Below are positions 1-8,092 of a stretch of DNA of 36,527 bases, piece after piece. Below the pieces are notes generated by a model that was not told the origin of the DNA, searched no databases, and was given only the letters and a program-made list of their open reading frames with translations. The translations under genes were made by a program, and so were the position numbers. The DNA comes from Halococcus hamelinensis 100A6 (GTDB taxonomy: Archaea > Halobacteriota > Halobacteria > Halobacteriales > Halococcaceae). Numbering within the stretch: position 1 is the stretch's first letter; every line of letters begins with the position of its first letter. The stretch spans positions 1 through 36,527 of the forward strand of contig NZ_AOMB01000034.1 in NCBI RefSeq assembly GCF_000336675.1, written 5' to 3'.

Positions 1-834
1 CAGCTTGGACTGGAAGCTGCCGTGGAGGTCGTCGAGACGTGACCGATACTCGTCGGCGTTGTTCGAGAACGCGTCCTCGTTTCCACCACCGATCTCCGTG
101 AACCCCTGCTCGATGGTGCCGACGGCCGTCTTCGCCCGCAACGGGTCGAGCCAGAAGTGCGGATCCACCCCGCCCGAGAGGTCGTGTTCGTGGTCGTGAT
201 GTTCGCCCTCGCTCTCGTTTTCGTGGCGCTCATGTTCACTCTCGTTTCCGTTGTGCTCGTCCTCGCCCTGATGGTCGTGCTGCCCGCCCTCGTTCTTGTG
301 GTGCTCGTGGTGGTCGGATTCGTTGCCGGCGCTCTCGTTCTCGTGGTGTTGTCCTCCCTCCCTGTCGTGGTGGTGATGACCCTCACCGGCTTCGAGCAGT
401 TCGACGTTCGAACCCACCGTGACGACCGCCACGTCCGCGTTGTCCGCCTGAAGACTCGATACGAGGTCGTCCGCCCACGGTTGGAACCCCTCCATCCCGG
501 AGACGAACAGGTCGGAATCGAGCACCGTGCCCTGTAGTTTTGGCCCCGGTTCCCAGCCGTGGCCGTGCTGACCGACCGGAACGAGCGTGTTCGCCGTCGC
601 GGCGTCGCCGGCGACGTACGAGGCGAAGTCGCCGAAGACGAAGAACGACGCCTGTGCCGTCTTCTGCTCCTTCGACGTGCTCGACGCAGCGGAACTGGTG
701 TTCGATCCATTGCCACCGCCGCCGGATTCGTTGCCACTCCCGGTCCCGCTCCCGCCGAGACAGCCAGCAACGCCACCGACACCCGCCACTCCAGCACCGG
801 CCAAGACCCGCCGCCGTGTGTAGCCTTTCGTCAT
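1..834 (-). CDS. ZnuA-like metal ABC transporter substrate-binding lipoprotein (partial, 3' end off window)
   Basis: The frame is open from the ATG at 832-834 to the left edge, giving 278 residues without a stop, so the C-terminus is missing. The N-terminus has a Tat motif (TRRRVLAGAG) and a lipobox (VAGC), followed by a Gly/Ser/Asn-rich linker, as expected for a haloarchaeal membrane-anchored binding protein. The body matches the cluster A-1 (ZnuA/TroA) family: a His ligand region around GQHGHGWEPGP, a long disordered His/Glu-rich loop (about residues 150-215, many HH and HEHH clusters), then DPHFWLDP, a family signature containing a metal-ligand His. A His-rich loop of this kind is typical of zinc-specific members. 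The permease and ATPase genes would be expected left of the window. Zinc is likely but manganese is possible. Confidence 0.85.
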   Translation of the reverse strand, partial: MTKGYTRRRVLAGAGVAGVGGVAGCLGGSGTGSGNESGGGGNGSNTSSAASSTSKEQKTAQASFFVFGDFASYVAGDAATANTLVPVGQHGHGWEPGPKLQGTVLDSDLFVSGMEGFQPWADDLVSSLQADNADVAVVTVGSNVELLEAGEGHHHHDREGGQHHENESAGNESDHHEHHKNEGGQHDHQGEDEHNGNESEHERHENESEGEHHDHEHDLSGGVDPHFWLDPLRAKTAVGTIEQGFTEIGGGNEDAFSNNADEYRSRLDDLHGSFQSKL

Positions 835-858
835 CCTAATTGCTAATTTCCCCTCACG

Positions 859-869
859 ATATAATAACA
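859..869 (-). promoter_or_regulatory. TATA box for the metal-binding protein gene
   Basis: On the minus strand the AT-rich string GTTATTATATC is centred about 30 nt upstream of the ATG at 834, the spacing expected for a leaderless or nearly leaderless haloarchaeal transcript. No ribosome binding site is seen next to the start codon. Confidence 0.5.
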
Positions 870-1014
870 GTTGTGATCGAGTACGTAGATGTTGTTAAAC
901 CCGGCCGAAAGGGGTTCAGCCTCCCTCCTCTCGTCGATGAACCGCTCGCGGCCGGACACTGACCACTCGGACGATGCCGGTACCTCTATCGGTACCCGGA
1001 GAGGGTGAGGACGA

Positions 1015-2265
1015 TCAATCGGGTGCACGACCTGCGGAGAGCGCCGCGACACGACCATCGCCGTACATCACGTATATTTCGTCGGCTCCATCCCCGTCCG
1101 TATCCGCCAACTGTGGATGGTCCCAGATCGGGACGTCACGCTCGTATGACCCGAGAACGTCGCCGGTCCGTGGGTCGATGACCGAAACGACTCCACCGTT
1201 CGTTACCGAGACGAGCTCTGGTCGTCCATCCCCATCGACGTCACCCAGGCTCGGTGCCGGTACGACCTGGATATCACCGGTGTCGAGGGTCGTCGTCCAT
1301 TCGGTTGCCCCGGTGGTTGCGTTGAGACTTCTGAGCTTTCCGTCACGTGCGACGACGTAGAGTTCCGGCTGCCCGTCTCGGTCCCCGTCTTCGAGGGAAC
1401 GGACCGCGGAGAAGTCCCCGAAGTCACGTTTCCACTCGATCTCCCCTTCGGCCCCATCGAAGACGACTACCTGCCCCTTCGTGTTGGCGACGACGATCTC
1501 AGTAGGCGGATCCTCGTCAGTCTGCCCAGTCGCCATCCACGTGATGGTCGAATTCAGCGGTGAAGACCGACTCCACTCGACGGCTCCGTCGGCGTCGAAC
1601 ACAACGAGAGCATTGGCTCCAAAACCGACCGCCAGCTCCGTGGTGCCGTCGCCGGAGAAGTCCGCGAGTGCGGGCTGTGAATTCACGTAACCGGACACAT
1701 GCTGTCGCCATGCCACCGTTCCATTCGGGTGGATCACGATGGCCGTTCCATTGGTGTCGACTGCGATGATCTCCTTGCCCTCACCCTCGACGAAGTCCGC
1801 TACAATCGGTTTGGTGTACCCATAGGACGTGAGGTTATAGCTGAAGAGTCGTTGACCAGATAGTCCCTCGAATCCGTGGACTCTGTTCTCGGTCGTTTCG
1901 ACGAGCACTTCCTTGGTACCATCCTGGTTCACGTCTGCTATTGCTGGGTCTGCAACTGAATGAATCGTACAGTTCTTCAGGGGGATGGAATAGTTCCATA
2001 TCTGGTCCCCGGTCGTCCCATCGAGCGCCACGAACGCACATTGGTCGGAGCTGTAGTTCCCACTGATCGGCGCGTAGACGACCGACTGGCCGTCGATCCG
2101 TCCAGCGGCCGGTGCGTGATGGTTGGAGAGCACTGGCTGTGCAGTATCACTGACCCAGAGCGTCTGCAGTCCGCCGCCACCTCCGCCCGCCGTGAATCCA
2201 TAGACGGCAGCGCCGCCGAGCGATAGGGTCACGATGAGAACTACTATCGCCGTTCTAGACCGCAT
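1015..2265 (-). CDS. Membrane-anchored FG-GAP/VCBS beta-propeller protein (paralog 1)
   Basis: This 416-residue protein starts with an uncleaved-looking signal/anchor (about residues 5-24) after a short basic stretch, then a Gly-rich linker, so it is probably displayed outside the cell. The rest is a beta-propeller with repeated calcium-binding loops of the D-x-D/N-x-D-G type followed by E-L/I-x-V, near residues 111, 202, 297, 347 and 392. Between blades are PQQ-propeller-like strands (for example TGDVLGSYERDVP). Residues near 48-50 read NHH, and two cysteines (76 and 99) could form a disulfide; both features recur in the next two genes. It is the third of three same-strand paralogs. Its function is unknown. 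The neighbouring metal-binding genes suggest an envelope or metal-related role, but this is only context. Confidence 0.85.
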   Translation of the reverse strand: MRSRTAIVVLIVTLSLGGAAVYGFTAGGGGGGLQTLWVSDTAQPVLSNHHAPAAGRIDGQSVVYAPISGNYSSDQCAFVALDGTTGDQIWNYSIPLKNCTIHSVADPAIADVNQDGTKEVLVETTENRVHGFEGLSGQRLFSYNLTSYGYTKPIVADFVEGEGKEIIAVDTNGTAIVIHPNGTVAWRQHVSGYVNSQPALADFSGDGTTELAVGFGANALVVFDADGAVEWSRSSPLNSTITWMATGQTDEDPPTEIVVANTKGQVVVFDGAEGEIEWKRDFGDFSAVRSLEDGDRDGQPELYVVARDGKLRSLNATTGATEWTTTLDTGDIQVVPAPSLGDVDGDGRPELVSVTNGGVVSVIDPRTGDVLGSYERDVPIWDHPQLADTDGDGADEIYVMYGDGRVAALSAGRAPD

Positions 2266-2342
2266 TCCGTCTGATACACAACGGGGGGAAAACTAAGTGA
2301 TGTGGTTCATACCTCGATACCCTCCCACTGGCTCTCCGCTCA

Positions 2343-3557
2343 CTACGAATCGTACGAGAGCGCCACCACCCGCCCGTCGCCGTACATCACCAGTACCTCC
2401 TCGGTCCCATCGCCATCGAGGTCGACGAGCGTCGGATGCGTCCAGACGGCGACGTCACGCTCGTAGGACGCGAGACGATTTCCGTTCGCCGGGTCACGCA
2501 CCGAGACGGCCCCACTGTTCGTTACGGTCACGAGTTCCGGCTCACCGTCGCCGTCGAGGTCACCGAGGTCGGGCGGCGGGGCGACCGAATCCTCCGTCGA
2601 GAGGTCCGCGTGCCACTCGACCTCGCCGGTTCGCGCCGAGAGCGCATCGAGGTTTCCGCCGCCAGTCGTGACGTAGATCTCCTTCGCTCCATCCCCGTCG
2701 CCGTCGCCGAGCGCGTGGATCGCGGGCCGGTTGTTCGAGGTGTTCCAGCGCCACTCCGTCGCCCCCGTCGTCCCGTCGAGCGCCACGACGCCGTCCCCGG
2801 TGGCGACGAACAGCGTCTGCTCCCCTTCGACCGACCCGCTGACGGCGAAGGCGGCGTAGACCGAGCGCTCCCAGACGAGGGTTCCGTTCGGTTCGTAGAG
2901 CGTGACGTTTCCCGGCGCGCTGACGGCGACCTCCGGACCGCCGTCGCCGTCGAAGTCCGCTTTCTTCGTGTCGGCGGTCACGCCGGCCGCGACCTGGTCC
3001 TGCCACGCGACGGTTTCGTTCGGCCGTACCGCGAACACCGAGCCGTCGAAGTCCGCGACGACGGTTTCACGGACCGGTTCGGCGAACACTGCAGGCGCGC
3101 TGTACCCGAACGAAGTGAGGTCGAAGCGGAGGGTTTCGGTTCCGTCGTTCGCGTCGTAGCCGTAGAGCACGTTCTCGGTCGTGGGTATGAGCACGTCCAG
3201 CTCACCGTTACCGTCGAAATCCGCGATCGTCGGGTCGCCGATGCCGTGGGTGGCACACGACCGGTTCCGGATGGTCCGCTCCCAGTCGGTCGTCCCAGTA
3301 CTATCGAGCATGACGAGTGCGCACTTCGCGTCAGGCGTGCCAGCGACCGAACTCACCGGGGCTGCGATGAACGTCTGCCCTCCAGTACGGACCGCGGCCA
3401 CGGGATGGTGGTTGACTTGGTTCGGCCGTGGGGTGTCGCTCACCCACTCCTCGGTGAGCGTTCCGCTGGACGCTGTAACCGTATCGTAGCCGACCACCGC
3501 CGCCCCAGCGAGTGCGACGACGACGACGGCCGCGACCAGCCCGGTCCGCACCTGCAT
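2343..3557 (-). CDS. Membrane-anchored FG-GAP/VCBS beta-propeller protein (paralog 2)
   Basis: This 404-residue protein has the same plan as its neighbours: a basic start, a hydrophobic anchor (about residues 7-25, with Ala/Val runs), a Thr/Ser linker and a beta-propeller. Calcium-loop motifs include DFDGNGELDV, DFDGDGGPEV, DGDGDGAKEI, DLDGDGEPEL and DLDGDGTEEV. The C-terminus (MYGDGRVVALSYDS) is almost superimposable on that of paralog 3 (IYDDARVVALAYDS). The N-H-H motif (QVNHHPVAAV) and the cysteine pair (KCALVML and RSCATHG) are kept. The 77-nt gap to paralog 1 and 63-nt gap to paralog 3 suggest duplication and co-transcription. No enzymatic motif is recognisable. A long antisense ORF across this region is a codon-usage shadow. 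Confidence 0.85.
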   Translation of the reverse strand: MQVRTGLVAAVVVVALAGAAVVGYDTVTASSGTLTEEWVSDTPRPNQVNHHPVAAVRTGGQTFIAAPVSSVAGTPDAKCALVMLDSTGTTDWERTIRNRSCATHGIGDPTIADFDGNGELDVLIPTTENVLYGYDANDGTETLRFDLTSFGYSAPAVFAEPVRETVVADFDGSVFAVRPNETVAWQDQVAAGVTADTKKADFDGDGGPEVAVSAPGNVTLYEPNGTLVWERSVYAAFAVSGSVEGEQTLFVATGDGVVALDGTTGATEWRWNTSNNRPAIHALGDGDGDGAKEIYVTTGGGNLDALSARTGEVEWHADLSTEDSVAPPPDLGDLDGDGEPELVTVTNSGAVSVRDPANGNRLASYERDVAVWTHPTLVDLDGDGTEEVLVMYGDGRVVALSYDS

Positions 3558-3620
3558 ACCCGCTCCTGTCCTCGTGCCCGAATAAGGCCTCGCGTTGGTG
3601 CCCCCGATTCGAGGCCCGTA

Positions 3621-4883
3621 CTACGAGTCGTACGCGAGCGCGACCACCCGCGCGTCGTCGTAGATCACGAATATCTCGTCGTTGCCGTCACCGTCGACGT
3701 CAGCGACCCGCGAGAAGGTGTTGATCGGGACGTCGCGCTCGTACGAATCGACCGTTTCGCCGTTCGTCGGATCGACGACGAGGACCCGTCCGGCGGCGGT
3801 CACGGCGACGAGTTCGGGGTCGCCGTCGCCATCGAGGTCGCCGAGGCTCGGCGGCGGCATCACCCGCGCGTTCGTCTCGGCCGTGAGTCTGGTTCGCCAG
3901 TCGAGACTCCCGTTCGCGGCGTCGAAACTCCGGAGCACGCCGTCCCGCGCGACCACGTAGACCTCCGTTCGACCGTCGCCATCGCCGTCGCCCATCACAC
4001 GGACCGACGCCCCCTGCGCACTGAGGTTCCGCCGCCACTCGACCGACCCGTTCGCGCCGTCGAGCGTGACCACCTCGCCGAAGAAGGTCGCGAAGGTGAG
4101 TTCGAGCGCGGCGTCGTCGTCGGCCTGGCCGGTCGTCATCCACTTCGTGGCGCTCGCGTTCGGTATCGCTTGCCGCCACGCTACGCTGGCATCGCGTTCG
4201 AGCACGATCGCCTCGCCACCCAACTGTCCGATGGCGATCTCGGGCTCGCCGTCGCCGTCGACGTCCCCGATCGCCGGTTGACGGACCCGGGCGTCGCCGA
4301 ACGACCGCTGCCACGCGACGCTACCGTTGCCCGCGAACGTGAACACGCCGCCACCGAGGTCGGTGACGACCGTCTCGTTGCCCGCTCCTGGGAGGAGGTC
4401 GCCGACGAGCGGTTTCGAGTAGCCGTACGACGAGAGGTCGTGTCGGAACTCGACGCTCCCGTTCCGGAGGTCGTAGGCGACCACCTCCTCGGCGCTCGTT
4501 GCGGCGATCACCTCCCGATCCCCGTCGTCGTCGAAGTCGGCGATCGTCGGGTCCGAGATCGAGTGGATGGTACACTCCTCGGAGGCGATGGTCCGGTTCC
4601 ACCGTTCGGTGCCGTTGGCGTCGAGCGTCGTCAGCCGACACGTCGTTCCCCGGCGGCTGTTGATCGGCACGACGACGAACGATTCGCCGTCGACGAACGC
4701 CGCCGCCGGTGTGTGGTGGTTGGATTCGAGGGCTGCCGGTGGAGTGCTCACCCACAGCTCCGAGAGGGTTCCGTTGTCGGCGCTCTGGCCGGTGAGACCA
4801 CCGGGGTTCGTCAATCCGACGACCGCCGCACCAACCAGTCCGACCAAAACGATGGCCACCACCAACGCGGTCCGCGGACGCAT
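3621..4883 (-). CDS. Membrane-anchored FG-GAP/VCBS beta-propeller protein (paralog 3)
   Basis: I place the start at the ATG 4881-4883, giving 420 residues. The frame is open upstream to 4964, but this start puts the anchor (RPRTALVVAIVLVGLVGAAV) at the very N-terminus, exactly as in the two paralogs. The propeller has calcium-loop motifs DFDDDGDREV, DVDGDGEPEI, DGDGDGRTEV, DLDGDGDPEL and DVDGDGNDEI. The NHH (ESNHHTPAAA) and the cysteine pair (TTCRLTT and EECTIHS) are conserved. It is the first gene of the three-gene set and diverges from the membrane-protein gene at 4998. The export signal and calcium loops indicate a surface protein; its ligand is unknown. Confidence 0.83.
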   Translation of the reverse strand: MRPRTALVVAIVLVGLVGAAVVGLTNPGGLTGQSADNGTLSELWVSTPPAALESNHHTPAAAFVDGESFVVVPINSRRGTTCRLTTLDANGTERWNRTIASEECTIHSISDPTIADFDDDGDREVIAATSAEEVVAYDLRNGSVEFRHDLSSYGYSKPLVGDLLPGAGNETVVTDLGGGVFTFAGNGSVAWQRSFGDARVRQPAIGDVDGDGEPEIAIGQLGGEAIVLERDASVAWRQAIPNASATKWMTTGQADDDAALELTFATFFGEVVTLDGANGSVEWRRNLSAQGASVRVMGDGDGDGRTEVYVVARDGVLRSFDAANGSLDWRTRLTAETNARVMPPPSLGDLDGDGDPELVAVTAAGRVLVVDPTNGETVDSYERDVPINTFSRVADVDGDGNDEIFVIYDDARVVALAYDS

Positions 4884-4997
4884 TGGTCGGCAGTTTCGCC
4901 GTCGGATCATAAACGCTCGGCTTGGCCGCCCCGATTCGAGGATCGAACCAACACACCAGATCAATTACCTTTTTGTTCCCGTCGATGAAGCCATGGT

Positions 4998-6377
4998 ATG
5001 AGACCGCGCCGGGCAGCCGTCGTTTTCCTCTCCCTGCTCGTCGTCGCGGTCGGGACCGCGAGCGCCCACCAGATCCAGAGCTCGCGGTTCGCCGCGCCCA
5101 TCCCGCTGGAGTTCCTGTTCGGCGGTGCGGGCGTCACGGTCGCCGTCACCGCTCTCTGGGTCGGGCGAACCGGCGACGTGACCGAGTTTCGAACCTGGCG
5201 CACGCCGCTGGTGATACCATCTCGCATCGCGACTGCGGGGCGCTACGGGGTGAAGGCCGTCTTCTTCGTGGGCTTTCTCGTCACGATCGGACACGGCCTC
5301 GTCGGCCCCCAGGTCGAAGCCGAGAACGTCGCGACGGTGTTCGTCTGGTCGGTCTGGATCGCGGGGCTGGGGTTGTTCTCGGTGCTCTTCGGGAGCCCGT
5401 GGCGAACCCTCTCACCGTGGCGCGCGGTCTACGACGCGCTGATCCGCCTCGAAGGCCGGGAGATCCGACTGCTCGATTCGTATCCGTCGTGGCTCGCGTC
5501 GTGGCCGGCGTTCGTCGCCTTCGTCGTCGGCATCGGGATCCTCGAGAACCTGACGGTGGTCCCACGCTCGCCGGCATCGACCGCGGTCGTCGTCGCGGCC
5601 TACGCCGCGGTCATGGTGCTCGGTGGGATCGCCTTCGGTGAGGAGTGGTTCCGACGTGCCGACGGACTAGCAGTACTCTATCGGTTGTTCGGCCGGGTCT
5701 CGCCCGTGGGGTTCGCCGAAGCTCGTGACGGCTATCGGCTCCGATTGCGCCCGCCATGGGCGGGCTGTACGGAGGCGGTTTCGAACCTGAGCCTCGTGGC
5801 GTTCGTCGTCGGCGCGGTCTACACCGTGAGCTTCGACGGGTTCACGAGTACGCCGGAGTACCAGAACCTCCTCTTCGGGCTGCGCGACCTCCTCGACAGC
5901 GGGCCCACCACTAGCGTGCTGATCTACGTCATCGGGTTGGGTGGATTTCTCGTCGCGTTCGTCGCGGTGAGCATCGTGATGACGCAACTGAGCGCCCGGG
6001 AGTCGACCTGGCGGGAAACGGCGCTAGCGTTCGCGCCGACGGTCGTGCCGATAGCGGCCGCCTACGAGGTCGCTCACTACTACCCGCTCGTCGCCGAACG
6101 CCTCGGCGTGCTCGCCGCGCTCGCGTGGTCGATCGCGGTCGCGCCGGCGGACCCCGTGACGATCCTCGGGTGGCTCTCGCTCCCGGCGTTCTGGGGCTCA
6201 CAGGTCCTCCTTATCGTCGTCGGGCACGTCATCGCGGTCGTGGCCGCCCACGCCGTCGCTGTCGAGCGCTCGGTGAACCTCGCGGACGCCCGCCGGACCC
6301 ACCTCCCGCTCGTGGCGCTGATGGTCGGCTACACCGTCCTCTCGCTCTGGATCATCTCGCGGCCCATCGTCTCGTGA
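4998..6377 (+). CDS. Polytopic membrane protein, unknown function
   Basis: This 459-residue protein has a signal-like first helix ending in SAHQIQSS and roughly ten further hydrophobic segments. A mature N-terminus starting A-H and followed by PIPLEFLFGGAGVTVAVTALWVG resembles actinobacterial membrane proteins that are often labelled fenitrothion hydrolase (FedB)-like from weak similarity. I would not transfer that enzymatic name. An earlier ATG at 4993 is followed immediately by a stop in its frame, which supports the ATG at 4998. The gene diverges from the propeller cluster and ends 11 nt before the peroxidase-like remnant. Its placement beside metal-binding lipoproteins suggests a transport or redox-membrane role, as inference only. 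Confidence 0.75.
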   Translation: MRPRRAAVVFLSLLVVAVGTASAHQIQSSRFAAPIPLEFLFGGAGVTVAVTALWVGRTGDVTEFRTWRTPLVIPSRIATAGRYGVKAVFFVGFLVTIGHGLVGPQVEAENVATVFVWSVWIAGLGLFSVLFGSPWRTLSPWRAVYDALIRLEGREIRLLDSYPSWLASWPAFVAFVVGIGILENLTVVPRSPASTAVVVAAYAAVMVLGGIAFGEEWFRRADGLAVLYRLFGRVSPVGFAEARDGYRLRLRPPWAGCTEAVSNLSLVAFVVGAVYTVSFDGFTSTPEYQNLLFGLRDLLDSGPTTSVLIYVIGLGGFLVAFVAVSIVMTQLSARESTWRETALAFAPTVVPIAAAYEVAHYYPLVAERLGVLAALAWSIAVAPADPVTILGWLSLPAFWGSQVLLIVVGHVIAVVAAHAVAVERSVNLADARRTHLPLVALMVGYTVLSLWIISRPIVS

Positions 6378-6388
6378 CGATACGCCTA

Positions 6389-6706
6389 CTAGAATCGGTA
6401 CTCACCCGAGCACGTATTCCCGATCTCCGTCGAGTCGAAGTCCCGCCTGAGGGTGATCGGATGGTCGTTCTCGCGCGCCCGCATCCTCTTCCGGGAGCGG
6501 CCGACGACGTCGGATTCGCGCGCCACCGTCTCCGCCGACGCACAGCCGTCCATCCCGCTCGACGCCCCGAGGTTCTCGCCGATGGTTTCGACCATCCCCG
6601 ACCCGGCGTGGACGAGACAGAGGATCTTGCTGACCCGCTGGGACCGGCTGTCCTGATCGTACCACTGGTCGTGGTGAAGTCGGATCTTCGAGAGTTCGTC
6701 GAACGC
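6389..6706 (-). pseudogene. Remnant of a DyP/EfeB-like (haloarchaeal DUF7405-type) peroxidase-family gene
   Basis: The minus-strand translation contains a stretch with the look of a conserved protein: SKIRLHHDQWYDQDS, then GENLGASSGMDGC, ESDVVGRSRK, and RARENDHPITLRRDFDSTE, before running into unrelated residues and a stop. That order resembles the C-terminal half of haloarchaeal Tat-exported proteins related to DyP-type peroxidases, where a GxSSG turn, a VVGH.QK segment and an ARxxDxxPxxLRRDF segment follow one another. The family match is from memory. About 100 residues survive where about 400 would be expected; the N-terminal half and the extreme C-terminus are gone. Such genes often sit beside P19-like iron-protein genes, as here. 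Confidence 0.5.
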
Positions 6707-6789
6707 CAGCGAGGAACGTGAAACCGCGCGGCGTTTCGAGGGTTGCACCAGAATCGATAGGCCTCCCCCGCCCCGAGCGGGATTATAGA

Positions 6790-7998
6790 ATGAATCGTCG
6801 CACGTTCGTGCGCACCGGGGCCGCCGTCGGTACGCTCGGGTCGGTCGCGCTCGCCGGTTGCACGCAGTTGTTCACGACGGGCTCTCAGTACGCCCCGCCG
6901 ATGGTCGAGAACCGACCGAACGCCGTCTACATCCCCTCGCACAAGGAGGGGATGGAGATGGCCGGGATGTCTGGAATGGACAGCACGTCCGGAACGAACA
7001 ACAGCTCCTCCATGGACGGGATGTCGGGGATGAACGACAGTACCTCGACGAGTGGCATGTCGGGGACGAACAACTCCTCTATGGATAGTATGTCCGGAAT
7101 GGAGGGACAGCCGGCGACGCTCCGATGCGCGCTGACCTACAGCTACCCCCACCGATTCTGGACCGTCACCGGAAGTGATACCGAGAAGGTCTCGATCGCC
7201 TCCGACGACACGCTCCACCTCATGGTGAGCGTCTGGGATGCAGCGAGCGGAGTGTACGTAATGGACACCAGCCCGACGATTACGGTCTCCCAGGACGACG
7301 AGGAGGTCACGACGAACACCCCCTGGACGATGGTCTCGCAGAACATGGGCTTTCACGCGGGCGACAACGTCACGCTTCCGGGCGAGGGCACCTACACCGC
7401 GAAGGTGGAGGTCCCCGCCGTGACGACCCGACGACTCAGGGGGTTCGATGGACAGTTCACCACGCCACGGACCTTCGAATTCGAGTTCGACTACAGCCAG
7501 GAGACACTCGAGAACCTCTCCTTCCAACGCCTCGACGACCGGAAAGGGAATCGGCAGGCGATCAGCCCGATGGAGATGGATATGATGCCCCTGTCCACCG
7601 CACCCGCTGCCGGTTCGCTTCCGGGCCGGACGCTCGGCCGAACGAAGACGGCCGACGACATCGTGTTCGTCGCCACCGCGATACCGGACGCCGCCGACTT
7701 CGATATCGACGGGAGCACGTATCTCGCCGTCTCGGCGCGAACGCCGTACAACCGATACGTCTTGCCGGCGATGTCGCTGTCCGGGACGCTCACGCGCAAC
7801 GGACAGCAGGTGTTCGACGGCCCGCTCACGCCGGCGCTCGACCCGGAGCTCGACTATCACTACGGGACGGGGATCGATACCGTGCAGGCGGGCGACGTTC
7901 TCGAACTCTCCGTCGAAACCCCGCCGCAGGTCGCTCGACACGAGGGCTACGAGACCGCATTCCTCCAGACGGCCACGACTCGGATCACCATCGAGTAG
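6790..7998 (+). CDS. Tat-exported Met-rich lipoprotein, P19/Tp34-like metal-binding (DUF7350-type)
   Basis: The ATG at 6790 is chosen because it gives MNRRTFVRTGAAVG, a Tat motif, followed by the lipobox LAGC; the frame extends upstream to 6718 without conserved features. The 402-residue protein then carries MVENRPNAVYIPSHKEGMEMAG and a low-complexity Met/Ser/Asn insertion (about residues 57-106) built from GMSGM and MDSMSGM units. Two immunoglobulin-like domains follow (CALTYSYPHRFWTV and later FVATAIPDAADFDIDG...LAVSARTPYNRYVLPAMSLSG). The family is related to P19/Tp34 periplasmic iron or copper proteins that bind metal through Met and His. The Met-rich insert would suit Cu(I) or Fe(II). 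The gene is convergent with the ferritin-like gene. Confidence 0.75.
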   Translation: MNRRTFVRTGAAVGTLGSVALAGCTQLFTTGSQYAPPMVENRPNAVYIPSHKEGMEMAGMSGMDSTSGTNNSSSMDGMSGMNDSTSTSGMSGTNNSSMDSMSGMEGQPATLRCALTYSYPHRFWTVTGSDTEKVSIASDDTLHLMVSVWDAASGVYVMDTSPTITVSQDDEEVTTNTPWTMVSQNMGFHAGDNVTLPGEGTYTAKVEVPAVTTRRLRGFDGQFTTPRTFEFEFDYSQETLENLSFQRLDDRKGNRQAISPMEMDMMPLSTAPAAGSLPGRTLGRTKTADDIVFVATAIPDAADFDIDGSTYLAVSARTPYNRYVLPAMSLSGTLTRNGQQVFDGPLTPALDPELDYHYGTGIDTVQAGDVLELSVETPPQVARHEGYETAFLQTATTRITIE

Positions 7999-8092
7999 GA
8001 AGCGAGGCCAATGAACTACAAGCCGACCGGTACTGTTCCGATAACGAGTACCAGAACCGAAAGCTAAAACGAAAAAGGCTCCCCGACGAGTG

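Noticed and set aside
2436-4988. 850-codon open frame on the plus strand, antisense to two propeller genes
   Set aside because: The translation is Arg/Val/Asp-rich with no domains, while the minus strand has signal anchors and calcium loops. High-GC third positions in repetitive genes keep the antisense frame open.
6352-7941. 529-codon minus-strand open frame opposite the Met-rich lipoprotein gene
   Set aside because: Arg/His-rich shadow translation without motifs; the plus-strand frame has a Tat signal, a lipobox and domain sequence.
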